A stretch of DNA of 64,000 bases. Source: Cytophagales bacterium (lineage in GTDB: Bacteria > Bacteroidota > Bacteroidia > Cytophagales > Cyclobacteriaceae). This document shows, piece by piece, positions 27,708-36,288 of the stretch. The notes under the pieces were generated by a model. The model made no database searches, was not told where the DNA came from, and saw only the letters and a program-made list of their open reading frames with translations. Position 1 is the stretch's first letter, and the number at the start of each line of letters is the position of its first letter. A program made the translations under genes and the position numbers. Location of the stretch: positions 806,001 to 870,000 of the forward strand of contig JAWPMT010000004.1 of NCBI GenBank assembly GCA_033344775.1. The letters run 5' to 3'.

Positions 27708-28042
27708 AGTTGACCTCCTTCCCAAACTACTTTCGGAATAGCATCCCACATCTTGTTGCGTAAAGTCCGCGATCCAGCCAATGCACGCTTCCCTGCTGGT
27801 GTCATTTCATAAAGTCTTTTTCTTCTACCTCCCCTTTCTGTGGTCGCTCCACCCATTTTTGAGGTTAAGAACCCTTTGTCTTCCAACCTCACCAACACTT
27901 TATGTACTGCACTGATCATCGGTTTCCGACCACTTTGATTTTCCAGCTCCTGTTGAACAGAAATCCCATGGGCATCATCGAATAGAATACCTACCGTCAA
28001 TAAGACCAGTTCCTCAAACTCGCCAAGATATGTGCCTTTCAT
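27704..28042 (-). CDS. PadR-family transcriptional regulator (cassette 3)
   Basis: This 112-residue winged-helix protein has GEFEELVLLTVGILFDDAHGISV, the recognition region MISAVHKVLVRLEDKGFL and the wing GGRRKRLYEMTPAGKRAL. It is translationally coupled to the permease that follows. Two copies of a 15-bp direct repeat lie within 85 bp upstream of its ATG and probably form its operator. Confidence 0.92.
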   Translation of the reverse strand: MKGTYLGEFEELVLLTVGILFDDAHGISVQQELENQSGRKPMISAVHKVLVRLEDKGFLTSKMGGATTERGGRRKRLYEMTPAGKRALAGSRTLRNKMWDAIPKVVWEGGQL

Positions 28043-28050
28043 TTTATTAG

Positions 28051-28124
28051 TTTCACCTTTGTCTTTATACTACAAACAAAATGTAAGGTTGTGAAAAAAC
28101 CAATATTTCTTTCACCTTTGTCTT
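28051..28124. promoter_or_regulatory. Direct-repeat operator candidate C (two copies)
   Basis: TTTCACCTTTGTCTT occurs exactly at 28051-28065 and 28110-28124, 59 bp apart. The first copy is eight bases upstream of the PadR start codon (28042). The core TTTCACCNTTGT also occurs in the minus-strand reading of repeat A (TTTCACCATTGTAAA), which links the operators of cassettes 1 and 3. Confidence 0.55.
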
Positions 28125-28263
28125 CGACTTGAATTAAAAAGGGTCGCTGGAACCGATAATTACTGTTTTGTAACTATCTCAACCGATTTAGATGGCTTAT
28201 ATCAAATGCCTGTTGGCATCCAGTACGCAATTCGAGAGGGATTTCGTTTCTTTAGCCATTCTA

Positions 28264-29007
28264 CTAGAACTCATAATCACCGTTCTTAGCAACAGTGAAG
28301 CTGACTTCCTTCTTATGCTGATGAAATCGATCGTATCCGGGCTTCAGGTTGGACCAAAAATCGAGCAATTTCTGATTTTCCGCATATTCTTCAGTGTATG
28401 ACCGAATGTTTTCATCTGTCATTTCGAAAGGAAAAACATACACAGGAATCTTTTCTTGTCCATTGTTCCGTGCATGGATGGCATACAGGTAGATTTCTTT
28501 GATTTTGTCATCTGTCATGGGTAGACAGCCATTGGTAACACAAGCCCCATGAATAAAGATATCTCCACCCAATCGTTCAAAGTCACTCTTGCGACGATCA
28601 GACAGGTTGGGATAATTCAATCCCACAGATAGATGGAAGTTACTTGCAGGATTGAAGCGATCGATATGATAGAAGCCTTCCGGCACCTGATAATCTCCTT
28701 GCCGGCGTTTTGGACCAGGGCTCCCAGATTTGGAACAGATCTTATATTCAGCAAGGAATTGATAGGCCGAAGCATCTCCTTTTTTGGCATAAAGCAACAA
28801 TCGGTCTTCTGCCTTGTAAGCCACCATCAACAGGTGAAAGTCATCAATGGCCAAGTCCTTGTTTGCTAGTGTTTCGGCAATGCCCACTTGCTTTTCCGCG
28901 ATGGCCGCCCTTACGCGAGGATAACGCTTCTGATCTTTAAGAAATGTCTGCCCTAAGGCCTGATATTGAACAAAAATGAAAATAAGGATGACGTGGATGG
29001 CTTTCAT
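28264..29007 (-). CDS. YafK-like L,D-transpeptidase
   Basis: This 247-residue exported protein has a signal peptide (about 20 residues, ending YQALGQ). It carries a YkuD-type L,D-transpeptidase domain. The catalytic motif IHGACVTNGCLPMTD lies near residues 152-166: the His and the second Cys are the expected active-site pair, in the HGx(n)GC arrangement of the YafK/DpaA branch. GFYHIDRFNPASNFHLS is the preceding conserved strand. Such enzymes act on meso-diaminopimelate in peptidoglycan, either cross-linking or detaching anchored lipoproteins. Which applies here cannot be read from the sequence. No operon partner is evident. Confidence 0.85.
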   Translation of the reverse strand: MKAIHVILIFIFVQYQALGQTFLKDQKRYPRVRAAIAEKQVGIAETLANKDLAIDDFHLLMVAYKAEDRLLLYAKKGDASAYQFLAEYKICSKSGSPGPKRRQGDYQVPEGFYHIDRFNPASNFHLSVGLNYPNLSDRRKSDFERLGGDIFIHGACVTNGCLPMTDDKIKEIYLYAIHARNNGQEKIPVYVFPFEMTDENIRSYTEEYAENQKLLDFWSNLKPGYDRFHQHKKEVSFTVAKNGDYEF

Positions 29008-29082
29008 GCCATGATAACGAAACCAATGGGCAAATTGACATAATAAATATCAGCTTCCCTTTGAATTGGTCATCTTATGGAA

Positions 29083-29490
29083 TCAATTTAAGTTTCTCTC
29101 AAAGGTGTACAATGGTCCATCCCAAGCCCGCTGATCGATGGTGAATCGCGTGATAAATAGCTCAAAGGTACCATTCAGAATACCTTCACCTACAAGTAGT
29201 GCATTCCCCGAATCCGTTGACTCAATCTGATAATCATAAACGCCTACGGAAAAACCTAAGTCGTAATTATCATCAGACGTTATTGTGACTTGATCAGCAG
29301 AAAAGTCTAGCGTTACGTCGTTTGGTTGGAATTCCGTAACAATTCCAGAAAGACCACCTTCCAATCTTATCAATGACCAGCTACCTGTAATATCATCGCT
29401 GGATTCCAATCCAACTGCTGCGTCATCGCTACACGAGCTTAGGGCTAGAATGATAAGACATGATAAAAATGTAATGCTTAGTCGTCGCAT
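29083..29490 (-). CDS. Lipocalin-like small lipoprotein
   Basis: This 135-residue protein has a lipoprotein signal with lipobox LSSC (Cys about 20). The remainder is a single beta-rich domain: DITGSWSLIRLEG at about 34, alternating strands, then a final LYTFERNLN. GSW(S/K)L after the lipoprotein Cys is usual in the lipocalin-like families (DUF4923/lipocalin_4 style) common in Bacteroidota. It probably sits in the outer or inner membrane leaflet facing the periplasm. Ligand unknown. The start at 29490 is set by the signal peptide. Confidence 0.65.
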   Translation of the reverse strand: MRRLSITFLSCLIILALSSCSDDAAVGLESSDDITGSWSLIRLEGGLSGIVTEFQPNDVTLDFSADQVTITSDDNYDLGFSVGVYDYQIESTDSGNALLVGEGILNGTFELFITRFTIDQRAWDGPLYTFERNLN

Positions 29491-29596
29491 GCGCTTCTGT
29501 TTAGGTTATAAAAATATCTGAAACTCAGAGCAAAAAGGTTGCCAATCTCTGATGGAATAAAGATTAATCCCCAAAAACTACTACTTGCCAGTTAAA

Positions 29597-29624
29597 CAAA
29601 AAGGTCGAACGCTATCGTTCGACC
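29597..29624 (-). terminator. Rho-independent terminator after the VOC gene
   Basis: A perfect 9-bp stem, GGTCGAACG/CGTTCGACC (29603-29611 and 29616-29624), with loop CTAT. On the minus strand it is followed by TTTTTGTTT. It lies about 28 bases past the stop of the VOC gene at 29652. Confidence 0.85.
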
Positions 29625-29651
29625 ATTCATCTTGTTCCGAAGTAAAACTTC

Positions 29652-30107
29652 TCAATTCGGGGCTGTGTACTTTACCAGGTCTATGCCAATTCCATTTGGA
29701 TCCTGAATGGCAAAATGGCGATCACCCCAGGGTTCATCCCGCAATTCAATTTTAATGGGAACGGATTTGGACTGCACCTCTCTATACAATGCATCCACAT
29801 CTTTTACTTCAATGGTCAGGTACATTCCTTGCCCTTGGAATGGCGCCTGAAACAGCGGCTGTTGGGTGGGGTGATCAGGTAATAAAAAACTCAATTGGGC
29901 ATGGCCATCCGGTGTTTTTAACAGTAAATAGAACTCATTTTCAAAGACTACTTCAAACCCCAGATTATCCAGGTAAAAAGCCTTGGTTTCCTGTATTTTG
30001 TCGGTAATGACTCCAGCATTTAGTTTCATCGCATTCTTATTTTGTTGTGAAAAAGCCTGATATCCCAGCACAAAAGCTAAGATCAGAAAATTGAATAATC
30101 GTTTCAT
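29652..30107 (-). CDS. Glyoxalase/VOC-fold protein with a signal peptide
   Basis: This 151-residue protein has one vicinal-oxygen-chelate domain over about 28-150. It shows the paired beta-alpha-beta-beta-beta units (ITDKIQETKAFYLDNLGFEVVFE, YLTIEVKDVDALYREV, GDRHFAIQDPNGIGIDLVKY). The stand-alone single domain resembles bleomycin-resistance or dioxygenase-like VOC proteins; substrate unknown. The N-terminus is a typical Sec signal (FLILAFVLGYQAFSQ), unusual for this normally cytoplasmic fold. A cytoplasmic form could start at ATG 30027-30029. A terminator follows. Confidence 0.75.
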   Translation of the reverse strand: MKRLFNFLILAFVLGYQAFSQQNKNAMKLNAGVITDKIQETKAFYLDNLGFEVVFENEFYLLLKTPDGHAQLSFLLPDHPTQQPLFQAPFQGQGMYLTIEVKDVDALYREVQSKSVPIKIELRDEPWGDRHFAIQDPNGIGIDLVKYTAPN

Positions 30108-30311
30108 TTTTATTATTGATTACAGGACAAAAGTGGCCAGGCCGCCATGGGTGGGATTGTAAGAATCGGACATATTACAGGATATTGGTGAAGGGCATGA
30201 CATTTTCTAATGCTTCCTTCGACAAATCAGAAATCGTAAAAGCTTCATCAGGATTTGCACGAGATAACACCCGCATAGGTGGGAATCAATTTTGGAATGG
30301 AAGATCAAGGT

Positions 30312-31127
30312 CTATCTACCAAATGCCTTGTTTGGCGTCACTCCATAAAAGGCTTTGAACTCTTTGATGAAATGGGCCTGATCATAGTAGCCCCCATCAT
30401 AAAAAATCTTGTTGTTCTTAAGACTTTCAAGGGAAGGCTTGGCTCCCAGAATATGCTGGAATCGAATGATGCGGGCAAAAGTCTTGGGAGATTCTCCAAA
30501 ATAGTATTCGAAAAGTCGACGAAGCTGGCGTTCACTTACTCCTACGTCCAGTTGACTCAAAGGAATTCGGCCACCTGATTGTAGGATTACATGCATGGCA
30601 CTCAGCAACCTGGGGTCGACTTCAGAAGCAGTAGGTAAGTTGCTCAATTGATCTTTTAGAAGGTCATCAAATTGACCGATAGCGAGAGACAGTTCCATTA
30701 GGTCCCGAAAGGCACGAATGAATACTTTATGAAATTCCGGCAATACTTCAACCAGGGGTAAAAACTCATTGGTCAATTCACTGGCAGCACGGTCAAACAA
30801 GGCGGGAAATCCCGTAGGCAAAAAACGAATGCCGAGGTAATCAAACGAGGTACCCAAATCATATTCAAGAAATTGGGTGGAAAAACCGGTCACGAATATG
30901 TTCTCCGACGCACTTTGTTCAAACAAGATATCGATGCATCCATCCGACACCACCCTATACTTAAATGATTCCTTTAAAGGTTCCGGAGTATACAATCGCC
31001 AGTAACAATGCACATAATCCTTGATTTGATCCGCTGGTGATTTTTCTTCATAAATCACAGCCTCTTCTCCAGAGAAAGCAATGCTCGGCTGATAAGGCTT
31101 GAAATGATCTCTGATCGATTGATTCAC
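30312..31127 (-). CDS. AraC-family transcriptional regulator (DUF6597-type N-terminus)
   Basis: This 271-residue regulator has an N-terminal cupin-like sensory region (about 15-160; DYVHCYWRLYTPEPL, FGIRFLPTGF-type strands). The C-terminal AraC double helix-turn-helix spans about 175-265. The first HTH is LSQLDVGVSERQLRRLFEYYFG; the second runs FYDGGYYDQAHFIKEFKAFYG. The ligand is unknown. Its start is 26 bases after the stop of the TonB-C protein gene, so the two are probably co-transcribed. Target genes cannot be named. Confidence 0.88.
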   Translation of the reverse strand: MNQSIRDHFKPYQPSIAFSGEEAVIYEEKSPADQIKDYVHCYWRLYTPEPLKESFKYRVVSDGCIDILFEQSASENIFVTGFSTQFLEYDLGTSFDYLGIRFLPTGFPALFDRAASELTNEFLPLVEVLPEFHKVFIRAFRDLMELSLAIGQFDDLLKDQLSNLPTASEVDPRLLSAMHVILQSGGRIPLSQLDVGVSERQLRRLFEYYFGESPKTFARIIRFQHILGAKPSLESLKNNKIFYDGGYYDQAHFIKEFKAFYGVTPNKAFGR

Positions 31128-31153
31128 AAAACAACTATCCGTTGAAGCGGTAC

Positions 31154-31831
31154 TTATTTGATCCCCTTGCTCACCCGAAATATAATGGGCAACATCATCA
31201 AAGTTGGGACTGCTTCGCCATCCTGTTTCCCTGGAATGAATCGTTGGGCATTCTTTATTACCCTGACTGCCTCTGCATCACATCCATATCCAATCCCCTT
31301 TACGGCCTGTATGCCATCCAGGCTACCATCCTTATTGACAATAAGCTGCACAAACACATTCCCTTCAATTCCCTTTCCCATGGCATCTTTCGGATATTTC
31401 AGCTCATCATGTACATAGGCATAAAATGCCGCCATGCCTTCCGGATAGCTGGCAGGCTCATCCACTGCATCTTTGACTGGATTTGGATCAGATACGCCAA
31501 CCACGAAACGGTCCCAATTTTCATCTACGACCATTTTCCCAAAGTGCCTGACAGCCTGTTGATATACCTTTTCAATTCCCTGGGATCTGGCAAGTTTTTC
31601 GTAGCTTTCACTTGCCATCTTCAACCCTTCGAATTTTGGTATACCAGCAAAGGTTTTGATGGATTCAAAATAGGTAACATATTGATCGTACTTACCTTCA
31701 AGAAAGTGTTCCCTGGCTTCCTTGTAAGCCAACTTATAAGCCGCCATCTCCACATCTGACCACTGCTGGGCCTGAACCTGAAATGAGGAAAGGATGAGCA
31801 CCAAGAAAGTATATCGAATCAAATCTTTCAT
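31154..31831 (-). CDS. Exported protein with TonB C-terminal domain
   Basis: This 225-residue protein has a cleavable-looking signal peptide (about 22 residues, ending QVQAQ). A helical region follows, then a TonB C-terminal domain (about 140-222; EGNVFVQLIVNKDGSLDGI, GCDAEAVRVIKNAQRFIPGKQ, MMLPIIFRV). It lacks the proline-rich spacer and membrane anchor of true TonB. It is more likely one of the soluble or accessory TonB-C proteins frequent in Bacteroidota than an energy transducer. It lies in a run of minus-strand genes between the serine-hydrolase pseudogene and the AraC gene. Confidence 0.8.
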   Translation of the reverse strand: MKDLIRYTFLVLILSSFQVQAQQWSDVEMAAYKLAYKEAREHFLEGKYDQYVTYFESIKTFAGIPKFEGLKMASESYEKLARSQGIEKVYQQAVRHFGKMVVDENWDRFVVGVSDPNPVKDAVDEPASYPEGMAAFYAYVHDELKYPKDAMGKGIEGNVFVQLIVNKDGSLDGIQAVKGIGYGCDAEAVRVIKNAQRFIPGKQDGEAVPTLMMLPIIFRVSKGIK

Positions 31832-31869
31832 CGTATGTCTTTACAGGTAAGTCCATGTAAGATAAAAAA

Positions 31870-32993
31870 TCACTGGACCTTATAAAATCGGTATCGGTTA
31901 TTCCAGTTGAATTCTATCGGGTCCTTGCCCAAATCGAATTTAATTTCTGTACCATCTTTCAGATCAATGAAATCCGTTTCATTCATGGCGCTCATTAAAT
32001 GTGTTTCTCCATCATTGGGATCCTTCAATAACAGCAATTGACCTTGTTTGGACACCTCAACAAAGTATTCTTCTTCGGTATAATTGTATCTACCGACTAA
32101 TGGGTCGATTTCATAAGAACCGGCTTTCGCCAATTTAACTTCTCTGGGCTTTGCAATATCCAAGTCATAATAGCTGGATATGGACCGCATGACTTCACTC
32201 ATCAACTGGCCACCACTATCGCCATTGGTCATGACGATGTAGGCCTCACCTCGATTAGCAAAAGCAATCATGTTATTAGTAAATCCAGCGTTCTTACCTC
32301 CATGTTGAAACCGCAGGGTATTTCCACTACCCACTAATGATGGACCTAGACCCCAATCATTCTTATGCTTGGTCAACATTTTTTGCAGCCTCCTCCTGAA
32401 TATCGCCAGATCGAATCCGGCGGTGTACTCACATAAATTCGGCTTGTGTTTCCTTCTCCATTCAGTACTTCATTAATGGCAGGAAAAGTGTCTGCTTGGG
32501 TATACCCAGGGAATCCATGCACCGAAGTTCCCGCAGTGTGGGTCAACAGTCTCCTTAAAGTAACTTTCTCCTCAAACGCATGTTGGGGCACTTGCCAGGT
32601 TTTCAGGTACGTATTTACGTCAGTGTCAAGATCAACTGCTCCTTCCTCAAGCAGCTTTAGTACAGATAAGGCAGCGACCGGTTTGCTGATCGAACCAGCC
32701 TGAAACAAAGTATTCACATCTACTTTGGTGGAATCATTGGTATTCGCATATCCGTAGCCTTTGGCCCATTGCAGCTTTCCGTCCCTCACTACGGCAATAC
32801 TTACACCAGGCACCCTAAGCTCCAACATCCGCTCTTTAATGTTATGGTATTCCCAATCCTCTCCCTGGATCACAATGGAAGCGAGTAATCCATTTTCGAT
32901 GGTTGAAATTTCCTGTGACAGATCTTTCGTTACCTGGCTTTTGCAGCTTGAAAACAGGATCAACAGGAATAACAGTGACAGAAGTCTTCGCAT
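31870..32993 (-). pseudogene. Serine beta-lactamase-like hydrolase, internal deletion
   Basis: The N-terminal part (start ATG 32993) has a lipobox FSSC, then a beta-lactamase class C-like domain with the SxxK motif in AGSISKP and the Tyr motif RYSGGG. Immediately after YSGGG the frame ends in a stop. The C-terminal part resumes one frame over at about 32390 (LQKMLTKHKNDWG) and carries HGGKNAGF, matching the third (H/K)xG motif, plus a C-terminal beta domain to 31870. The expected stretch of roughly 100 or more residues between Tyr motif and LQKML is absent. This points to an internal deletion joined out of frame. Intact relatives are periplasmic or surface hydrolases. Confidence 0.8.
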
Positions 32994-33063
32994 GAAACTT
33001 ACATTGTTTACACAATAAAGATAATAGAAGCCGTCTTTGAAAAGTCGGAATCCAATTAGATAC

Positions 33064-35610
33064 TTAATCTCTGAAGATATCGTTGATCGAGTAGATGACC
33101 TGATCCAACTCCTCAATGGAATCTTTTAGGATTTTGAGTATTTCTGGATCCAGGTTTTGTTCATCCATTTTCTCCACCACATGTACTGCACTCATGATTT
33201 TGGCCAGAGGCGCCCGCAAATGATGCGCATTGATAAACGCATATTCTTCTAGTTTGAGGTTTTTATCCTGTAGTTCTTTAGTCCTCTCTTTTACCTTTTC
33301 TTCCAGGTGATCATTAAGGTCCTGAATTTCTCTGGTTCTTGCAGCAATCAACGCCTTCAGGTTCCGTTGCTTCTTGATCAACAAGACATAGCGAAAATAG
33401 AAAACGGTCCTGGCAATAGCGATCAGCGTCAGCACACCCAGTAAATAAAACCACCACCTATAATAAAAAGGCTTTTTGATCTCGAAGTTGTAAACCGTGG
33501 AATCACCCCATTCACCGTTGCCAAATCGAGCCTGAACCTCAAATTGATAGGTCCCATATTCCAGATTCGTGAGTGTTACCGACCCCACCTCACGAGATAA
33601 TTGGATCCACTGATCGTCAGTAGTTGTAATCCGATAGCGATAATTGATCCTTTCTTCATCCACATAAGACAGGCATTGAAAGGCGATTTGCAGATTGTTG
33701 TCATCGAAATCCAGTTCCGGATTTTCAATATTCAAAAGTGACTGGTTTCCATTCAATAAGACTTCCTCTATCGTAACCGCCAAATTGATTTGCTTATCCA
33801 TTTCACTTTCCCCTTTGAAAACGGATACCCCTTTTTCAGTTCCAATCCATATATGGCCATTACGGTCCTCGAACAAGGCATTTCTATTGATCTCATTACC
33901 AAGCAAGCCTTCATCGATATCAAATAATTCCAGATCAACGCCATCATATCGGTAAACGCCATGATCAACACCAATCCATAAGTTTCCTGTCTTATCCGTC
34001 AACAAGGCGAAAACCGGACTATTGATCTCTACCTCTTCCCACGGAACGATCTGGTCCTCGGAAAAAGTCGCAAGTCCGTCACTTGAACCCAGAATAATTT
34101 CATCTTGATAGACCACCCCGTCATAAACGCTTCTTAGCCCAAATACCCGTGACGAAAAGAATTGATATTCCCTACCATCATATAGATATACCCCATACCC
34201 AGTGGTGTATAATCCTAATTTATCGCCCAGCACACTCATATTCCTGATCGTTCTGACATCAGGATTTGCAGGAATCAGTCGCCCTCGTGTCAGCTCTTGT
34301 AAACCTTGATTATTAGCTACAAAAATTTTATCCTTGAAAGCTTCAACCGAAGTTACGCGTGAGGTTTTGGACAAGACTGTAGCCGGTTTTTGGAAGTCAT
34401 TTATATCATAAAATATTAATCCACCTCCACTGGTTGTCATCATGATCTGGTCGGTTTTTCGGTCCTCGTGGATATCCAGTACCCTAAAATTGGCATCACC
34501 GTATCGTACTGATGGGTAGCTTACTAACCGATCATCCTCCATTACATTCAACTGGTGAATATTAGCCAGGATCATTTTGCCATTGGCCAGTTGGTGAACT
34601 ACAGTTACCTCATCATCTTTCAAACCGGAATTACTGTTATAGTTTTCAAACTGAAGCAAATTGAATTTGAACAAGCCCCGAGTATCACTCACCCAAATGT
34701 TCCCTTCATTATCCGCTAATACCCTGGTACTCCCAATATTGAGTTTCTTCCCATCGAATAACAAATCCTGAAAAGTGCCTTCCGTCCAATTCACCAATCT
34801 CGCCGGAGTATTGGCCCCAAACAAAACAATGTCATCATTGACCACAATACTGGTTTTCGCGCTTACGGCAGCTTCATTCAATCCTGCATCTGGCATTAAA
34901 TGAATGATGGTATCTTCCGTCATCTCGGCAAACCAATTATATCCAAGCAGGTAATAAATGTCTTGCTGGAACTCAACGTTGAGGATAAAGTCAGAAGGCA
35001 GCTCATCATAAGGCAGTTGCACTTTCTGAATCGATCTGGAATCATATATGTACAACCCATCAGACGTGGACAGCAAAAATTTGCGACCAATCATTCGAAT
35101 ATTATTCAACAACAGGTTTTCGGGTAAGGCTATTTTCTCCCATACCCGCCTTTTCGAAGAGTAAGAGAATAAACGGGTTTTGAACCCTAAAAGCACCTCG
35201 TATTCCTCATACGTATCTAGCACATCAAAAAACAGCCGTTCCATCAATTCTACCTCCGTTTTTGGCACTGAAATTTCATTCCAACCGTCTTGATGATACT
35301 GCACAGTCAGCGAGGTGTCATTGAGTCCAACCACCCAGATCCGATCACCAACAGCTTTCATCAGCGAATTGGTAGATTTAGGAAGGTTCAGCGAATCGGG
35401 AAAAGTATACCACTGCCTGGCATCATAATACACTGGACCGACCTTGGTCACGAACCACATCATCCCTCGATTATCCTGGGCAATATCATAGATACTGTTG
35501 CTCGGCATCCCATCAGCAATCATGTATTGCTTCGAAGGAAAATGCTGCGCTTCTGCCTTCCCAAAACAGATCAAAATGGAAATCAAAAAAAGGTAGTAGA
35601 TGCCTTTCAT
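33064..35610 (-). CDS. Y_Y_Y propeller sensor with histidine box but no ATPase domain
   Basis: This 848-residue protein has a signal peptide (about 21 residues, ending GKAEAQ), propeller repeats (ADGMPSNSIYDIAQDNRGMMWF, LADNEGNIWVSDTRGLF, DRNGHIWIGTEKGVSVF) and a Y_Y_Y domain (about 625-700). A membrane helix (WWFYLLGVLTLIAIA) lies near 709-725 and a long coiled coil at about 735-790. It ends in a HisKA-like segment EYAFINAHHLRAPLAKI, with candidate phospho-His 796. The protein stops 52 residues later with no HATPase_c domain, and only 70 bp separate it from the next gene. The gene just upstream encodes a single receiver domain. It should be unable to autophosphorylate, unless a partner kinase supplies ATPase activity. 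Confidence 0.85.
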   Translation of the reverse strand: MKGIYYLFLISILICFGKAEAQHFPSKQYMIADGMPSNSIYDIAQDNRGMMWFVTKVGPVYYDARQWYTFPDSLNLPKSTNSLMKAVGDRIWVVGLNDTSLTVQYHQDGWNEISVPKTEVELMERLFFDVLDTYEEYEVLLGFKTRLFSYSSKRRVWEKIALPENLLLNNIRMIGRKFLLSTSDGLYIYDSRSIQKVQLPYDELPSDFILNVEFQQDIYYLLGYNWFAEMTEDTIIHLMPDAGLNEAAVSAKTSIVVNDDIVLFGANTPARLVNWTEGTFQDLLFDGKKLNIGSTRVLADNEGNIWVSDTRGLFKFNLLQFENYNSNSGLKDDEVTVVHQLANGKMILANIHQLNVMEDDRLVSYPSVRYGDANFRVLDIHEDRKTDQIMMTTSGGGLIFYDINDFQKPATVLSKTSRVTSVEAFKDKIFVANNQGLQELTRGRLIPANPDVRTIRNMSVLGDKLGLYTTGYGVYLYDGREYQFFSSRVFGLRSVYDGVVYQDEIILGSSDGLATFSEDQIVPWEEVEINSPVFALLTDKTGNLWIGVDHGVYRYDGVDLELFDIDEGLLGNEINRNALFEDRNGHIWIGTEKGVSVFKGESEMDKQINLAVTIEEVLLNGNQSLLNIENPELDFDDNNLQIAFQCLSYVDEERINYRYRITTTDDQWIQLSREVGSVTLTNLEYGTYQFEVQARFGNGEWGDSTVYNFEIKKPFYYRWWFYLLGVLTLIAIARTVFYFRYVLLIKKQRNLKALIAARTREIQDLNDHLEEKVKERTKELQDKNLKLEEYAFINAHHLRAPLAKIMSAVHVVEKMDEQNLDPEILKILKDSIEELDQVIYSINDIFRD

Positions 35611-35658
35611 CGACCCACAATGTAACGAGATTGCCTTAAATTAATACCAGAGAGAAGC

Positions 35659-36051
35659 TTAGTTGAGTACAGTTTTCGTAATTTCCTGAATACTATCAAT
35701 CGTCAATGGTTTGCTAAAAAAACCATTGATCACCTGATTTGTTTCAGCTTTCTCCTTGTCCCGAGGATTAATTGAGGAAGTAAGGATCACAATCTTGGAC
35801 TTTTGAAAATTTTTAGGAAGAGATTCATAAGACTGGGCAAAATCCCAGCCATCCATTTCAGGCATGTTAATGTCCAGAAGAATCAACTCTGGTTCAATCT
35901 GCCCCGATGAGAGTTCTTCAAGGGCAACATTGGCCTCTGTACGCTCACATACCTTCGCTTCAACTGGTGACATGTCGATGACCAACTTATTCAAATAGTT
36001 GATCGTCGGGTCGTCATCAATTAGTAAAATTTTGATTGGCGGATTTTGCAT
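35659..36051 (-). CDS. Single-domain response regulator (CheY-like receiver)
   Basis: This 130-residue protein is a receiver domain only. It has the acidic cluster IDDD (about 12-14), the phospho-acceptor Asp in LLDINMPEMDGW (about 61), Thr/Ser in ILTSSI and Lys in FSKPL (about 113). It has no output domain, so it would act by protein contact or phosphotransfer. It is followed after 48 bp by the ATPase-less sensor, which makes the two a likely functional pair in one operon. Confidence 0.92.
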   Translation of the reverse strand: MQNPPIKILLIDDDPTINYLNKLVIDMSPVEAKVCERTEANVALEELSSGQIEPELILLDINMPEMDGWDFAQSYESLPKNFQKSKIVILTSSINPRDKEKAETNQVINGFFSKPLTIDSIQEITKTVLN

Positions 36052-36288
36052 TAGGTCAAGACGTTAGGTAATTCATGCTGTGATGGCGAAGTACAAAATG
36101 AATACTTAGTAAAGGTATTTCATCCCTCGGGGAAACTCAATCCAATTCTATTAGTCGGGAATATACGGTTATGAATAGCGGAAAAATATAACCTATCAAG
36201 CAAGCGTTATCGCCTTTCCTGAGATCCAATTCCCATCATGAGTAGCAGTCCTTCCATAGTGGTTTCCAAAAAGTTTAAATCAGTTACT

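Noticed and set aside
33000-33116. Upstream extension of the serine hydrolase frame (start 33116)
   Set aside because: It lies partly inside the sensor gene; the lipoprotein signal begins at ATG 32993.
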